This document shows positions 37,901 through 52,900 of a DNA stretch of 64,000 nt, piece after piece. The stretch's first letter is position 1; the number at the start of each line of letters is the position of its first letter. This DNA comes from Alnus glutinosa. Its lineage: Eukaryota > Streptophyta > Magnoliopsida > Fagales > Betulaceae. The notes beneath the pieces are model-generated. The model was not told the DNA's origin and did not search any database. It saw nothing but the letters and a program-made list of their open reading frames with translations. The DNA is taken from positions 4,655,001 to 4,719,000 of the forward strand of contig NC_084894.1 in assembly GCF_958979055.1 (NCBI RefSeq). The letters are read 5' to 3'. The position numbers and the translations under genes are program-made.

Positions 37901-40900
37901 TCAAGACCTATGGATGCATTAGCAATATTTGAGCAATACCGCAAAATGACTAATCATAATTGGGTCTTTATAATCATTCCTGAAGCCTAGATCAGCCAAG
38001 TATATGCCTGATGTGGGATTCAATACATATCCCAAGTGAGATTCTATACATGCTCACGCAACACTTTCACATCCAAATCCGTACAAAACGAAGTACCACA
38101 ACTTTTTTGGGTTACATAAAGGATTACGGGAGCCCTATTTGCAACTTGATCTATTTGGGGTATCATGTAGATGAAAAAGTAGTGCTTTCCAAGTCATGAC
38201 AAATGATATCAAGGCTAACCTAATAATGTTATCTGGCCAGGGCCTTTAAATAGGAAATCTAGAAGCACTTCTGCAACCTTTTCTCTTTCCATTGGTCTTT
38301 CCCTAGCACTACTTTTTTTTTTCTTTCTTTTTTTGAACTTCTATCAAACGGGAATGAAGGCCTTAGAACTTGTTGCTCGATCGAAAGGATATAACACATA
38401 CAAACCCTTACCTTCGCCAAGAGATTTGAATGGGGAAGATTATAGTATCCCAAATAGAGTGGATTTGGATGTAAAGGCATTGCATTGGCAATATGCTAAG
38501 TCCCACAAGGGCGGAGAGAACACAAAGAGGTCATTTGGAAAGTCATCCCTGCTTTACTTATGTGGAGCATTTAGAGAAAAAGAAACAGACGTCTTTTCAA
38601 GGACTGGGAATCTAATGTGGCACAACTAAAAGCTTCTTTCCTGAGATCCCTTTTAGAATGGGGCTATTACTTTTGTTCCTAATTTCTCCTCCTCTAATCT
38701 TGTAGATTTTGTTAACTTTTTAGATTTTCGACACCAATAGGGCGGTCGCTTCTCTTATATACTTTTTGTGTACGTGAGCTTTTCTTCTTTTTCAATAAAT
38801 TATTATTCATGAAAAAAATATGCCAAGTCCCACATCATATGTATTCACGGTCAATCTGAGTTATATAAATGATTACAAGGAATCCTAATTATGTCAAGTC
38901 CTTTTGAGTTTTTTTGCTTTGATAAGTAAGAAAAGTTTTATTAAAAAGCGTAAGGCTCCCCTAAGTACACCGGTAGTATACACAGAAGCTCCTTTTGAGT
39001 TTTAGCTGATGAAATTAACGCGTTCCTAGGTTGTGACAATAAATCTCGGCCTCTACCCACGTATTCTCAGTACTCCTATCATGTGCAATGATCCAAACGA
39101 AGACCACCCAAAGGGCTTTGCTGGAAGTTAGTAACTGAACTGCCAGAGAACATAGGGGATTGCAGTGGGGCTGGAGTGGATCAGACTGGGCTGAGCCTCT
39201 GGGCGCTGATCGGATTGGGCAGGAGCTGGTCAAGGATCGGACTGGACTGGAGACTTGGTTCTGCCATGAATCTACAAGTTCTGCTGTCGCGGAGAGTGAG
39301 ATTTGTCCCTTTTTTTTCTTTTTCTTTTTTTTCTTTTTTGGCAAATTCAAGTATGCAAATTCTATGATGATGAGATTTGCAGACTATCAAAGAGAAGAGT
39401 GGAAAACAGAACAAGAACAAAAAATTCACAGGACTCTTAGAAAGAAAACATGGTGAAATCATAGACAAAGAACAAGAGAAGCATAAGAAAAACATAGAGA
39501 TAAAAGAAGCAACAAACATAAGAGAAAACGAAAAATTCACAAGACCATTGGGTCGAACACTGGCGTTAGCCTATAGCTTTGATACCATGAAAGAAAACAC
39601 AATAAGATGGAAAACTAAAGAGAAAAATAGCGAAAATAATAGAAAAGAGACAAGAAATTTTACGTAAGAGAGTGAGAGAGGAAGAGAGAAAGCAGAAACA
39701 TATAATGGACTACATTATGCTCTTATTGCTTGATTGTCTACAATACAAAAGTCCTTATTTATAGGGTTTAGAGTGAATACAAATATGGTAATCAAATCCC
39801 CATGATTTGATTACAATTAACCCATAAATAGAGAATATTACAATATCAACCAAATATGGAATATATGGAAAATATAATATATTTTCCATATATTCTAACA
39901 GTATACACAGAAGCTCCTTTTGAGTTTTAGCAGATGATATTAACGCGTTCCTAGGTTGTGACAATTTGCAACAAGGACTTAAATTGAAAGAGTATTAGCA
40001 ACCATGAAGCATTAAGCCTAAATTTTGATGATAGTTAAGGAATGAAATTTTGAAACCTTGGCTTTTCAACGTCAGCTTTGAGTCGCACAAGCTGTCCCCT
40101 GTCCAAAGAGAAGACTTTTATAACTTCATTAGTGAGGACGTGAGCTACTCCAGTGCAAAATGAAACAACAAGGCTGTCGCTCTTTTGGATACTCTGTACA
40201 AAGCCAACACTCCAATGCTTTGCACCTTGCCAACCATATACAGGGGTTTTCACATTTCTTTTAAATTTCACCCAATCTCCCACTTCAAATCTAAATATCA
40301 ATCAAAATACATGATAAGTCTGTAAACTTTTACATACTTCAAGAAATCTAACGAGTGATGTTAGTATATCAAGCATCATTCATCAGTATTATCAAATTAG
40401 TACTTTACTCACACTGGCGGAGACAGATGAAGTCCCTTGCTCATAAGTGCTTCCATTAAATCTTCAGAAATCCATTCTCGAGGTAGGGCTTCCAATAAGT
40501 CACGCAATGTCTTACCACTGTTCAAAAAAATTCACTCAAATAGCTATTTAGCACAACTCACTGTCACATTGGGTAACAATGTTTCAACTATTTATAATTT
40601 AGTTGAAGATATACACAAGTCAAGAATCTTGAAAATCTCCCTGAGAGGATAAATGGATCAAAACAACTCTAATGAGCTAATACTTGCCTGTGGTTCCTAA
40701 CTTCGATGGCAGCACCTGGATACTGCAGCATAACTACAATGCACTCAAGACATTCACGTATGTACTTTGCTGCATCAGCAGCTATATGAAAAGCATTGTC
40801 ACCATCATCATCCTGATAATGGTCATACAAGAAAAAAAAGTATGTAAGTTGGTGAATAAGCCATATGAAGAATACTATAAAAGAATTTAAGCTTTTATGC

Positions 40901-43900
40901 ATTTCTTTAAGAAACCTTGAAGTAGAAAATTTGTTATTGGCACGTAAAAGAATATAATTTGGATATATGCAGCACATACACTGAAACATGGACACTTTTC
41001 AAGTCCAATTCCAGGCTCACACTTATGCATATATGTGCACACGTGCAGACGCACGCACACTTCATGTGTGTACATGGTGTACCATAGACTTTTATAACTA
41101 ACCAGATTTTTTCAAAATTATAATGAATTCTAATACAAAGAACAATTAATTTTTATTACCACATAAAGACAGTTCAATTTGTTCATATTCCAATAGATGC
41201 AAACACTATTTTCATACAAAAAAATATAGAGTTCGTTTGAAAAAAAATTTTAAAGGGTGCTTTTTGCTTTTTGGTTTTTGGTTGAAAATGTGTTCTGATG
41301 TGACATAAAGGTGAAAGTAGTTTTAAGTGTTTTGTGAGTGAAGTTGTTTGTTAATGCTTTTTTGCTAAAAAGCAAAAAGCTTTTCTAAAAAACATTGTCA
41401 AACGAGGCCATAGGCTTTTTGTGAAAGTGAAGGGGCTATTTAGTTGCATCTATGATGTTCAGAGCAATTCTAAAAGTACCATTTTAATTTCAGCTGAAGC
41501 AGCACAATGTTGATGATGGTGTGGGGCAATTGCTTGGGGTACTTTTAGATCAGCTGCTGGCATATGGGTTTTTTGGGTGGGCTTGGTTTGTAATTGATGG
41601 TGATCGCTTTGGGTTCTCACTAAAATTTATCTGTTTAAGCCCTACAGCTTCTCTGTTTTGCTGTCTTTTTAAACCCTTCTCTCTCTGGGGCCAACCCTAA
41701 ACCATTGGATGTTGAGGGTTGTATGGTGACTTGGGAAGGTAGTGAATCAGTGGTTTTGGGTAGTGCTTGGCGGCGTGTGGGGGCTTGAGTTGCGACTGAT
41801 GTCGGTGTTGGGGTTTGGTGGCCAAGGCTTGAACATGGATTGGGTTTTGTTGCTTGTGGAGCCACCTTGGAAGCAGAAGACTGCATTTAAGATGGTAGAA
41901 ATGTTAGGTTTGGGCGTGGGCATAATTTGAAAATAAAAAAGTTTCCGTTAGTTTATTTAGTGGAAGAGGATGGAAGTACTGAATTAAAACAATCAGGTAC
42001 CATAGGGTATGATTAGAAAAATTAAAAACTAAAGCTGTATTATTAAAATTGACTAAACCATAGGGGGGCGTAGGTGAAATTTACTCTCATACCTTTTTCT
42101 AAGTAGGTCTATAGGGATCTCAAACATATCCACTACTATGAAATTTGTTTCCAAATTTTAGATACGCACAACATCTACCCAATAAGAATGCAGCAGTATC
42201 GGACCATTACTGTATTCAACACAGAACCAATAAACTTATGTCTCCCATCAAGGAGAATCCTTGTTTAGGAAAGTCCTTGACAGTTCATTACTACAAAGGT
42301 TCTTCCCATGTATATATTTCAAAAAAAAAAAAAGAAAGAAGAAGAAGAAGACACACAAGAAACAAAAAAATGACTCAGACCTATTATTTATAGGCCTCAC
42401 ATTGTACAGTATGTGACAAAAAAATTAGCTTGGTTCAACAAGATGCCGGAGTACTTAAAGAGTTAAATGTCAAAAAGTGGCTTCTTCATAGACAAAGATT
42501 AAAGGCCTTTGCTTTCAAGATAGACAGACAAAACTCTTCTCTTCTTTATGTCTCATCTATGAAGCATGAAGACAAATACAATACAGACTAGACATGCTGA
42601 TACAATAATTCTTGTTAAAAGTTGGAGATGATATGCTAAGACGTAAGTATTCTATGTCACATTCTTCTTGCATTTAGTATCTCTATAATAGCGATAGAAA
42701 AATAATCATGCAAGAATCCCCAATTCAAAAACACGCCAAAAAAATATGTGATAAACCCTTCATTATTGTTTTCGTTCATAATTATGTTCTCATTCTATAC
42801 TTTCAAAAAAAAAAATCATATCTTAATAAAAATGGCATATCCAATACTTCTTGAAGAGTATCCAAGAAGTGTTGGAAGCATTTCTAAAAAAGATTTTTTT
42901 TCTTCTTCCAGATTTTGGATACATTTAAAAAGTATTGGATTTGTATAAGCATACAAGTGTCAGTATCTGATATGTCATTGCCAACATGGTAACCTTTGTC
43001 TTCTCACGTAAGTACATCATCTATTGAGTGGTAGATGCCCAACTATTTCACAATTGGAGACTATAGTATCAATCTTACAGAACTATTGACATCTTTTTAT
43101 CTCATTTTTCGTTTACTGCTTCAGGTAATGGATACAGCTCGCTCAAAGAAGGATCTATAGAACACAAACTATCCACAGAGAAAAAGAAATTTGCTTAGTA
43201 TACATTTTCAAGCTATTTCCTATAAATTAGGCATTCCATGCCATCACACGAAAGTTTTGATCAATCAATAGTGGGGCACTAAAGGCAACCCCCAACATGA
43301 TATGTCATTGCCTCAGTAGTTGTAAAGCGCCATCATCACTTCTGATAATATTTTAGAGCCTTTGACAACAATAAGAGTATGAGGACACAATTTGGGTAAC
43401 CGTCCAAATGTTTGGTCAAACAGCAAGTACGTAGATTTTTTTTTTATATAAGTAAAAAACCAATTTCATTAAAAAAGTGTAAGGCGCCCCTTGGTATACT
43501 GGAAATATACAAGGAAACACATAATTAGAAAGAGAAAAGCGAGTGAGAAAGTCAACAAAAGTAAAAGACAAAGGGTGGACATAAGCCATGGTCCAAAAGT
43601 ACAAAGGTAGAACGACGATAGAATCGCTTCCAAAGTACTTCAGGGGCTTAGGGTTGAGTTGTTTTGTGGGCTGTTGCTTCTTGTATACTCCGTGTGTACT
43701 AGGGGCGCCTTACGCTGTTTTTTTAATAATATTGCAATTACTTATCAAAAAAAAAAAAAAGTACTTTCCAAATCCTCAAAGCTCCTATTATTTCTTTCCC
43801 TCCATAAGCACCAAAAGAGGCAAATAGGCGTCATTTTCCAAACTACAGCGCTCCTTCACCTTCCAAAGGACCACCAACAAGTAAGCAAGTCGATAACCCG

Positions 43901-46900
43901 TCTAGGCATAACCCAAGACATCCCGAAACGATTGAAGAGAGAACTCCACAAAGCAGAAGTCACATCACAATGAAGAAGGAGATGATCCACAGATTCCCCA
44001 ATCTTCTTACACATATAGCATCTGTTTATCACGATAACATGCAATTTTCTAAGGTTGTCCAGGGTAAGAATCTTGCCAAGAGCCACGATCCACACAAAGA
44101 AGGTAGCTCTTGAGGGAGCTTGAGTGCGCCAAACACTTTTCCAGGGAAATCGGCTACTTCCAGAGAAAGCTAAGGAGTAAAAGAAAGACTTGACCTTGAA
44201 CAAACCTTTTTTTAAGGAGACCCACCACAGCTTGTCTTCATTGCCTCTGCTCACTTTGACTAAGTGTAACACCTGGAAGAAAGAACAAAAACATCCACCT
44301 CCCAATCGTGAGCCTAGTAAAGCTCACGTTCCACTGGTTGGAATCACCCAAATGTTCCAAATTGTCCACAACAGCAGCATCCTTTACACGAGTAATACCA
44401 AATAAAGCTGGAAAAGCTACTTTAAAAGCCGTGTCTCCACACCACAAATCATGCCAAAAACTAATCTTAGAGCCATCCCCCACAACAAATCTAGTGAATC
44501 TAGAGAAAGAATCCCAACCTTTTCTAATGTTCTTCCACACTCCCACCCCAGAAGCACTTGTCAGCTCAAGAGAACACCACCCTCCCCATAGGCTGCCATA
44601 TTTAGCATACACCACGACTCTCCACTACGCATCTCTCTAAGACCCAAAATGCCATAGCCATTTGCCTAGCAAGGCGCAATTGAACGCCCTCAAATTTCTG
44701 ATCCCCAACCCTCCCTCAAAGATCAGATAGCAGACCTTGTCCCGGCTAACCAAATGATATTTAAATTCATTGTCTATCCCACCCCATAGAAAGTCTCTTT
44801 GGAGCTTCTCAATGCGATTGGCCACACGAGCAAGAATGGGAAAGAGAGACAAGAAGTACGTAGGAAGATTGGAGAAGGTACTCTTGATAAGGGTAACCTT
44901 GCCACCCTTGGACAAATACAACATTTTTCAACTGGCCAAGCAACACTCCATTTTAACCACGATACCATCCCAGATAGACTTAGCCTTGTAACACACCCCA
45001 AGCGGCATACCAATGTACTTCAGGGGCAGAGAGGAAGTCCCGCAGCCCAAGATGACAGCCAACTCAGCAGCATTATCCACATTGCCAACAGGGAACAAGG
45101 GGGATTTGGCCAAATTGACCTTTAAGCCAAAGACAGCTTCAAAGCATAATAAGAGAACACGCAGGTAGCGTAGGTAGCTAGGGTTAGCCTCACAGATGAC
45201 CAAGGTATCATCCGCGAACAACAAGAGTGAGATGTTGACCACGGGAAGCCTAGAACCCATCGAAAAGCCTGAAAGACAACCACTATCAACATTAACAGAA
45301 AGCATTTTGCTCAAAGCCTCTTTGACAACTACAAACAGGAGGTGAGATAGAGGATCTCCCTGTCTCGTCCCTTTAAAACTATTGAAGAAGCCAGACGGCG
45401 AACCATTAACCAAAATAGAGAAGCGCACCTAAAAAATGCAGTGTGATATCCAAGAGACTCATTTTTCCCAAAAACCGCATTTTTTCAGCATGTATAATAA
45501 GAACTTCCAGTTGATGTGATCAAAAGCCTTCGTAATATCTAGCTTGCAAAGCACCCCAAGAATACCAGACTTTGATAAGGCTATCCAAACATTCGTTGGC
45601 TATGAGGACCTAGTCCAAAATATATCTACCTTTAACAAAAGCATTCTATGGTTCTGAGATAATCGTCTCCATAATGCGACTCATTCTATTAGCAAGAACT
45701 TTAACAATGATCTTATAAACACCACTCACGAGGCTAATAGGCTAAAAGTCCGTGAGATCAGTCGCCCCAGGAGTCTTGGGGATTAAAGCAATGAAGGAGG
45801 CATTGGGGCTTTTCACAAATTTGCTATGAGCATGGAAATCAGAAAAGACTCCCATGATATCAAATTTGATCACGTCCCAGCAGTCTTGGAAAAAAGTCAT
45901 GGGGAAGCCATCGGGACCTAGAGCATTATCTCGGTTCATACCTTTCACCACCTTTAGGACCTCCCTTTCCTCAAAAGGAAGCTCCAACTGAGAGGCCTCC
46001 TCCGTAGCTAAAAAGTTGAAACCAAGGCCATCCAACCTAGGCCTCCAGTTGTATGGCTCAAAAAATAAGGACCCATAAAATTGACCAATATGATCTCTGA
46101 TGGCTGGTTGATCTGAAGTGACTGAGCCATTGACAGACAAAGATTCTATGGAGTTGGATCTCCTATTCAAGTTTGCAATCCGATTTAAGAACTTTGTGCA
46201 TTTGTCACCTTCTTTTAGCCAAAGGATCCTGGATTTTTGTCTCCAACTAATTTCTTCTTCGCGAATAATCCTTTCCAAATCCCTAGCAATCAGGCTTTTC
46301 CTCAATAGCTCTTCAAAGTCTAAGCCTCTCTCTTCCTCAAGCTCAAATCTTCAAGGCGAGCTTTTTTAAGGGAGTCAACATTTTCAAACACCTGTTCGTT
46401 CCATAATTTGAGGTCGACCTTTAAAGCCTTCAATTTTTGAGCAAGAACAAAACTAGGGGAGCCTTGAAAGGAAAGACGCCCATCAAAGCCTCACCCTATC
46501 CACGAAACCTTCTTCCTGCAGCCACATATTCTCGAACTTAAAAGGTCTTTTCCCCCCTTGGATGCCGCCACAGACGAGGAGGATAGGAAAGTGGTCAGAG
46601 CACAAACGAGGAACCCTCTTCTGGAAGAGCCCAGGATATCTAGCTTCCCAATCCGGAGAAATAAGAAACTTGTCAAGCCTAGACTAAGAGGAATTATTGG
46701 ACCACGTGAACAACCCTCCTGCAAAGGGAAGGTCCATGAGACCTTGCTCTAAAATAAAATTAGAGAACTCCGTCATCGTGGGAGAAAGACGAGTGACTCC
46801 TAATCTTTCGCAGGGAAAGCGGATGATATTGAAATCACCACCATTACAGCAAGGTAAATCCTACAAACTAAGCAAACCAGCCAATTCGTCCCATAAAGAC

Positions 46901-49900
46901 CTACGGTGGCTGTCTAGGTTAGGACCGTAGACCCCAGAAAAAGACCAAGTTAAGTTGTCTTCAATATTTCAGTACATAGATACACAGGGCTTGTTAGTAT
47001 CTTCACCATCTTACTAGAAAAACAATGCGAGCAACAAAGATTAAAGTTTTCCTAAAGGTATAAACAGAAGTCACATACGATTCAGAAATATATAAGGGCC
47101 AACCTGCAAATTACAATTTGCTCCAGCAGATAAGAGTAATCCAACGCATGGTTTTGCTCCTTTTGCCAATGCCAAATGAAGAGGTATTGTATTATGCATA
47201 TTCCTGATGTTCACATCGACTCCAGCATCAAGAATAATCTACAGAAAGAGAAGCAACCATTATTGAAAAGTTATAAATGAGTACCAAACAAATTTCTAGA
47301 CTGAAACTCTACATAAGCATGAAATAACTACAACATTTTTTAACGTTCACACATATATACTAATATAAGCATACTGATGGTGGGAGAAGCCCATCAAATC
47401 ACCTTAACCAACTCAACATCATTGGCCATGGCAGCTGTATGCAAAGCTGTTCGATATTGTAGTGGATCTTGGGCAGTTGGGTTTGCTCCAGCTGCAAGCA
47501 GTATTCTTACCAGCTCTCTACCCTCTACAAAGAACATTAATATTAAAAATATAATTGACATTGCATTAACTAGATAAAGTAAATGAAAATAGCCCTCATG
47601 CCAAACACAGCACCTACCATTTGCTTAGCAGAAAAAGAAAAGAAAAAACCGTTAGACAATATATTCCTTGTGACCATTAATTCAACTAAATCACAGGAAC
47701 CATGTGACACTAGGTCTGGAATTTACATTAAAAGCCGTACACACCAATGGCTAAGCACCAAGAGAGGCTATGAGTAGAATTCAGGAGTTCAAAACAAGTG
47801 CATGGGTTTTTATGTGGCTTGGGTCCTTATATCACTTGGAGGCTGGCAGGAAAGGGGAAGGCTGTACGAGAAATTTATCAGAAGTCGTCCCCAACACTAA
47901 AAGGAAGACAAGCTCCAGCTTCCATTGCATATTAGGTTAGTACACATAAAAGCTTTCACTGAGACGTATTCCAATAGGCTAAAACAAAGTATTCAAGATA
48001 ACCTATTTGCAGACAGCAAAGACATCTATATAAGAAGGAAAATTATTTAATTCACTGGTCGAACTTAAGAAAAAAGAACACTCCAAATAGAATTTGAAGG
48101 AAGACTCAATAGCATAAGAAACTAAGAGAACGTTCAACAAGAGCAATCTCTGACAATCACTTTTTACCTGTCTCGCGATCTTTTTTTAGAGCAGCCGCCA
48201 TACATAGTGCAGTTCCAGATGAACTTGGTATGTCAATTGCTTCAGAAATCTCTTCGAGTGACGCGATTTCTGCCCACCGCTTAACTATAGCCACATCTAA
48301 AGATGCTATACACAAGTGCAGAGGACTGAAATGACAAAAGGGTAATATCATGCATCTGATAGAGGCAAAAGAACAACAAAATGATATAAAAATAAAAAAT
48401 AAAATAAATTAAGAACACAACTTCAGATATTGCACATTATTATTAAAAAATATTATTAGTATCAATATTACTATTTTTGTGGTTATTATTATTACTATTA
48501 TTACACATACATGGGGAAAAAGAAAGAGACAGAGAGAGGCACATAGGCGACTCCATATTGTAATAGATCTCTGGTGTAAGCTTTAGTAGTTGCTGATATT
48601 TGAGGTGTAAAAAAAAAATGATAATAATAAAATACTACATTCAATGGCCAATGGCACCCTCTCAACCATAATTTAGTGAAAATCCAGAAACAGAATTGGA
48701 CCTACTTATGATCTTTATACAAGTTGACCACTCACATTTCTGCATTACAAAAAGAAGTGTATTTAAGAAGAGTGACTCCCTTTTGAGGTACTATAGATGA
48801 CTAGTAAATGCCTCCACCGAGAAATCAAACATGTCAAAATTAATGATTTGTTGGCCAATAAAAATGCAAAAAGAACTGCTATTTTTATGTGTTTATCATC
48901 AACGTATGCAGGGGATAGATGAAGCATTCTCCAGCAACAAAAGAATGTGTATTTCCACTTTTTTTTCTTTGATAAGGTGAAATGATAACTTCGTTTATAA
49001 CAAGCATTTGCAACATGATGAATTAAACTTTTGTAAGAATGCCAACAAAAGTCAGGTGCGTAAAATACAAGAAAATGGATGTATTCCAATCAGATGCCAT
49101 ATGATAGTTTTATCAAGATACCAAATTTTATTTAACATCATCAAGCAACATAAAAAAGGTGACCCACCCCCCCCCCCCCACCCCCCCACCCCCCCCCCAA
49201 AAAAAAAATTAATAAAAAAACCTTAATTGGATAAAATCACCAAGCAACCTTTACAAAGAAACAGATAATATATCAACCAAATAGCAATAAAATCATTGCC
49301 AACAAAGCTATTTGCGCATGATGAAAAGTTTGCCCGCTTCTGGATTTTCCAAAATGTCACATGAAAACTATATAAGCAGAAAAGAGAATTCTTTCATAAC
49401 CCGCCAAGAAAAATGCAAAAGGAGATGCAACCATTGAGCAAGGGCTACATCTTAAAATGATAGGAAAAGCAAACTTTCCCTTTTTATTCTATAGTGAATT
49501 GACAATCAACAAGAAAGAGATGTTTGCTTTGTTTGCTAAAGCTTTTTCCTTCTGTTTTCAAAACAAAAACATTAACAAATAACCTAAAACACAAAATACT
49601 AATGAAACACTCAAAACTGCTTTCACCTTTGTCACATTTGAACACTTTTTCAAACAAAAAACAAAAAGCACTCTCTAAAAAGTATTAACAAATAGAGACG
49701 TCATGTTTTAGGTCTGTAGCTATTTTCTTATTGTATTGATCATATCCACTAGTATTAGAATATTGCAATTTTATGCATTTCAAGTCATTTAGATACAATT
49801 ATAAAAATTTAAAGGCTCCATACTTATGATAGCATATCAAATTTCACCATTTTGGTTATAATATATACTATTCAAGTGTTTTCTCCATAAATGCATACAT

Positions 49901-52900
49901 CAAATTTTAACAGCATTGATTCTTACGTTAAATTTTTTGAATTCAGAAAACCCATAGACTTGCAGCCCCCATTTTCCAGTATTACAATAGCACAGTCTGT
50001 GAATTTTTTGGCAATGGCTATATGCAATGCAGTTTCACCATCATCAGCCACTGCATTGGGATCAGCTCCAGCCAATAGTAGTTCCTGTGATTGTTATGGA
50101 ACATTTAAGAAAATATATAAGAAAGAAAGAAAGAGTGCAGTTACCTCAAACCATTGCTGTCTAAGTGAAAACTTACATGCATACAATCAGGTTGCCCATA
50201 AAATGCACAAACATGAGCAGCAGATCGACCAAAGCCTTCCATCAACCTAGATATAGCATTAGCTGATTTTCTGATGAGAGCACGCACACATTCTGAGGAC
50301 CCAACTGCTAAAGCAAACACTATAGGAGGATTTCCATTTTCATCAGGGACATCCACATCCACATTGCCGTACTCTAAAATAGCATCAACTATCTCTGGGC
50401 AACCTCGTCTACAAGCCAAGTGCAGAGCAGTTTGACCATCAGCATTATGTGCTTCCAAAAGAGAAATGATTGAGCCATTATTGTTCCCCACTGCAGACTT
50501 TGCAAGCAGATCCCTACACATGAAGTGAAGAAAAAATCGAGGGTTTGGAACAATTATAATGTTTCTTAGATGCCCCAAGAAGACTGCAGTAAAGGATTGT
50601 GTATCAAAATGGACTAACCTAACACCATTCACATTCCCTTCAGATACAAGTTGATGCAGATGGTTGCTTTTAACATGGGAAATATCCAAAACAGATGTAG
50701 GGGACCGTTCCAACATATCAATTCCAGGACTATTAGCTGCTTCACTGGATTCCACAAAGAAAAAGAGCTTTACTTATCCAGACTACATAATTCTCAAAAC
50801 TCAAGGTAAAACATTAACATGTAATACAGGAGCATCTAAGACCAAAGCAAGTGGGCCCATTAGTCCACATCGTCCAGCCCACTAACTAGTATAAGCCTAG
50901 TCCTTCATTTTATCTCTATATCATGTCTTGTTTATTATTGTCTTTCGTGCCTTAAAAGGTCATGTGATTTTTTTAATGACTTTGGTTAGAATTTATTTGT
51001 TACATTTGTGATGGAGGACTGAGATTTTAGGGTCACAAAAGGATATCATAAAATAGTCTCTTTTGACTCATTTTGAGCAGCCTTTATTATCTATTTTACA
51101 AAATTTCAGATCTGAATACTTCTTGGCACTATTTGAGCCTAGAAATTGATCTAGGCTTTAACCACCGAAGATCATACCCCCCTTCAGCCACCGAAAGCTA
51201 AAAAGCTTTAGCCTCAACATTTTCTTTGATAAGTGCAAGAGAAGGCTTTAATTCATAAGCTTTAGCCTCAACATAAAACCAACTCACATAACCGATCGTC
51301 AACAAACTCCACCAAAAGCAGCAAGCATGCCAACCCCAGGGAAGAGACACAGGAAAAGCACAGAAGAACAAAATGTCGGCACGCGTTGACGAGAGGAAGA
51401 AGAGAAGGAAAAAAGAGAACATATTTAGAGAACTTCCTATAATTATTAGTAAATGATTACATACATATATATATTAGTAAATGTATAGTGAAAAAACTAA
51501 GAAAGGCATTAGTAGGGATCCACTCAAAGGACATGGCGTAATATAAAACAGGATTGAACCCTAAAACTGTAGTAACATTAAATTATATTCTCTAATTAAA
51601 TCTAATTCTTAGCCATAAACATCAATGTAAGATATGTTACAATATAGAAATAACATAACTACAGAATGAAGCCCTTGCATTTTGACCCTTAACCTTAGAT
51701 CCTGCTTGATGTATTTTTCACCGAGTTCTTATCTAAATAACAAGGCGCTGATACTTGCGTAAATAAAAAGGCGTCCCACTTAATGGGTCCATTGATTCCC
51801 TGGTTTATGCTTCAACAACTTCACCTAAGGATTAGCAATTCCTATTTTCTATCATTTCTTTAATAGTTTAATATAAAGAGAATTTCAATGGATAAACCAT
51901 GAAGAAATTTATAGATAAAATGCAGTACTATTGTCTTGTCTAAACAGAAAAAAAAATCAGGTGAAAGGTGGAAAATGAAATTACTTACTTGTTTGGACTT
52001 GGACTGTGAGGAATCCGTTGCAAATGGCGTAGAAATATAGCAAGCATTGCATGAAAAGTTGGTCTTTTCGATGACTTGAACTGTAAGCACTCACCGATCA
52101 TTTTCCACAAATCTCTAGGAATCCCAACACCTACAACACTTGAATACTGGGGAGGTGGCTTTCCTTCCTTGACAACAGCACGACAAATTTCTTCTGCGCC
52201 TAAACCAGCCCATCTGCACATGTCACGTTAGGTAAGCAAAGAGAACTGTTAAGTTTCACATACTATGGGAAAATTTAATACAGCACGTACGGAATGGAAC
52301 CAGTGCACATTTCAACCAGGGCACAACCAAAACTCCAGGCATCTGACTCGGCAGATATATGACTTGCATCATCCCTGAATAAGTGCAGTGACTTCTTTAA
52401 AGGCTCCCATGCCTCTGGAGCTGTGTAATGTGGACTCAACAATGTACAATCAATACACCAATGCATTTTTAAGAACTCAACCTCTGGACCAGGTCGAGCT
52501 TTTCGGCAAGAAGGTTTCTTCAGAATTATTGGAAGCCCATAATCAGAAACCACTACACGGCCACTTGCATCCAGAAGGAAATTGGATGGCTTTAAATTCA
52601 TGCATACAACACCTGCTGCATGTAGTTCAGCCACCCCACGCGCAATGTCTGCCCCATATCTGCATCCAAGAAATTTGAACAAAAACAAAGATACCAACAA
52701 GAAAATCAGTAATTAAAAGTAATTTCCTAGCCTGAATGAGATGGGAGGATAAATAAATATAGGTCTGTAATTATGAGAAATGACTGTTGGAAATTAGAAC
52801 CAGGAATTCATTTAAATCTTTTCTGAACAATTTCAAAATGGAAGTGACAAAAAAAATTAAAAGAATTGATGACTGAAAGAAAATCGAAGATAGATTAAAA

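Noticed and set aside
41635..41930. Frames of about 60-80 codons in KEG intron 9
   Set aside because: Pro/Ser-rich low complexity; could be eroded LINE ORF1 but there is no diagnostic motif.
49163..49198. CRISPR-like regular C tract
   Set aside because: It is a homopolymer-type tract without spacers, and the genome is eukaryotic.
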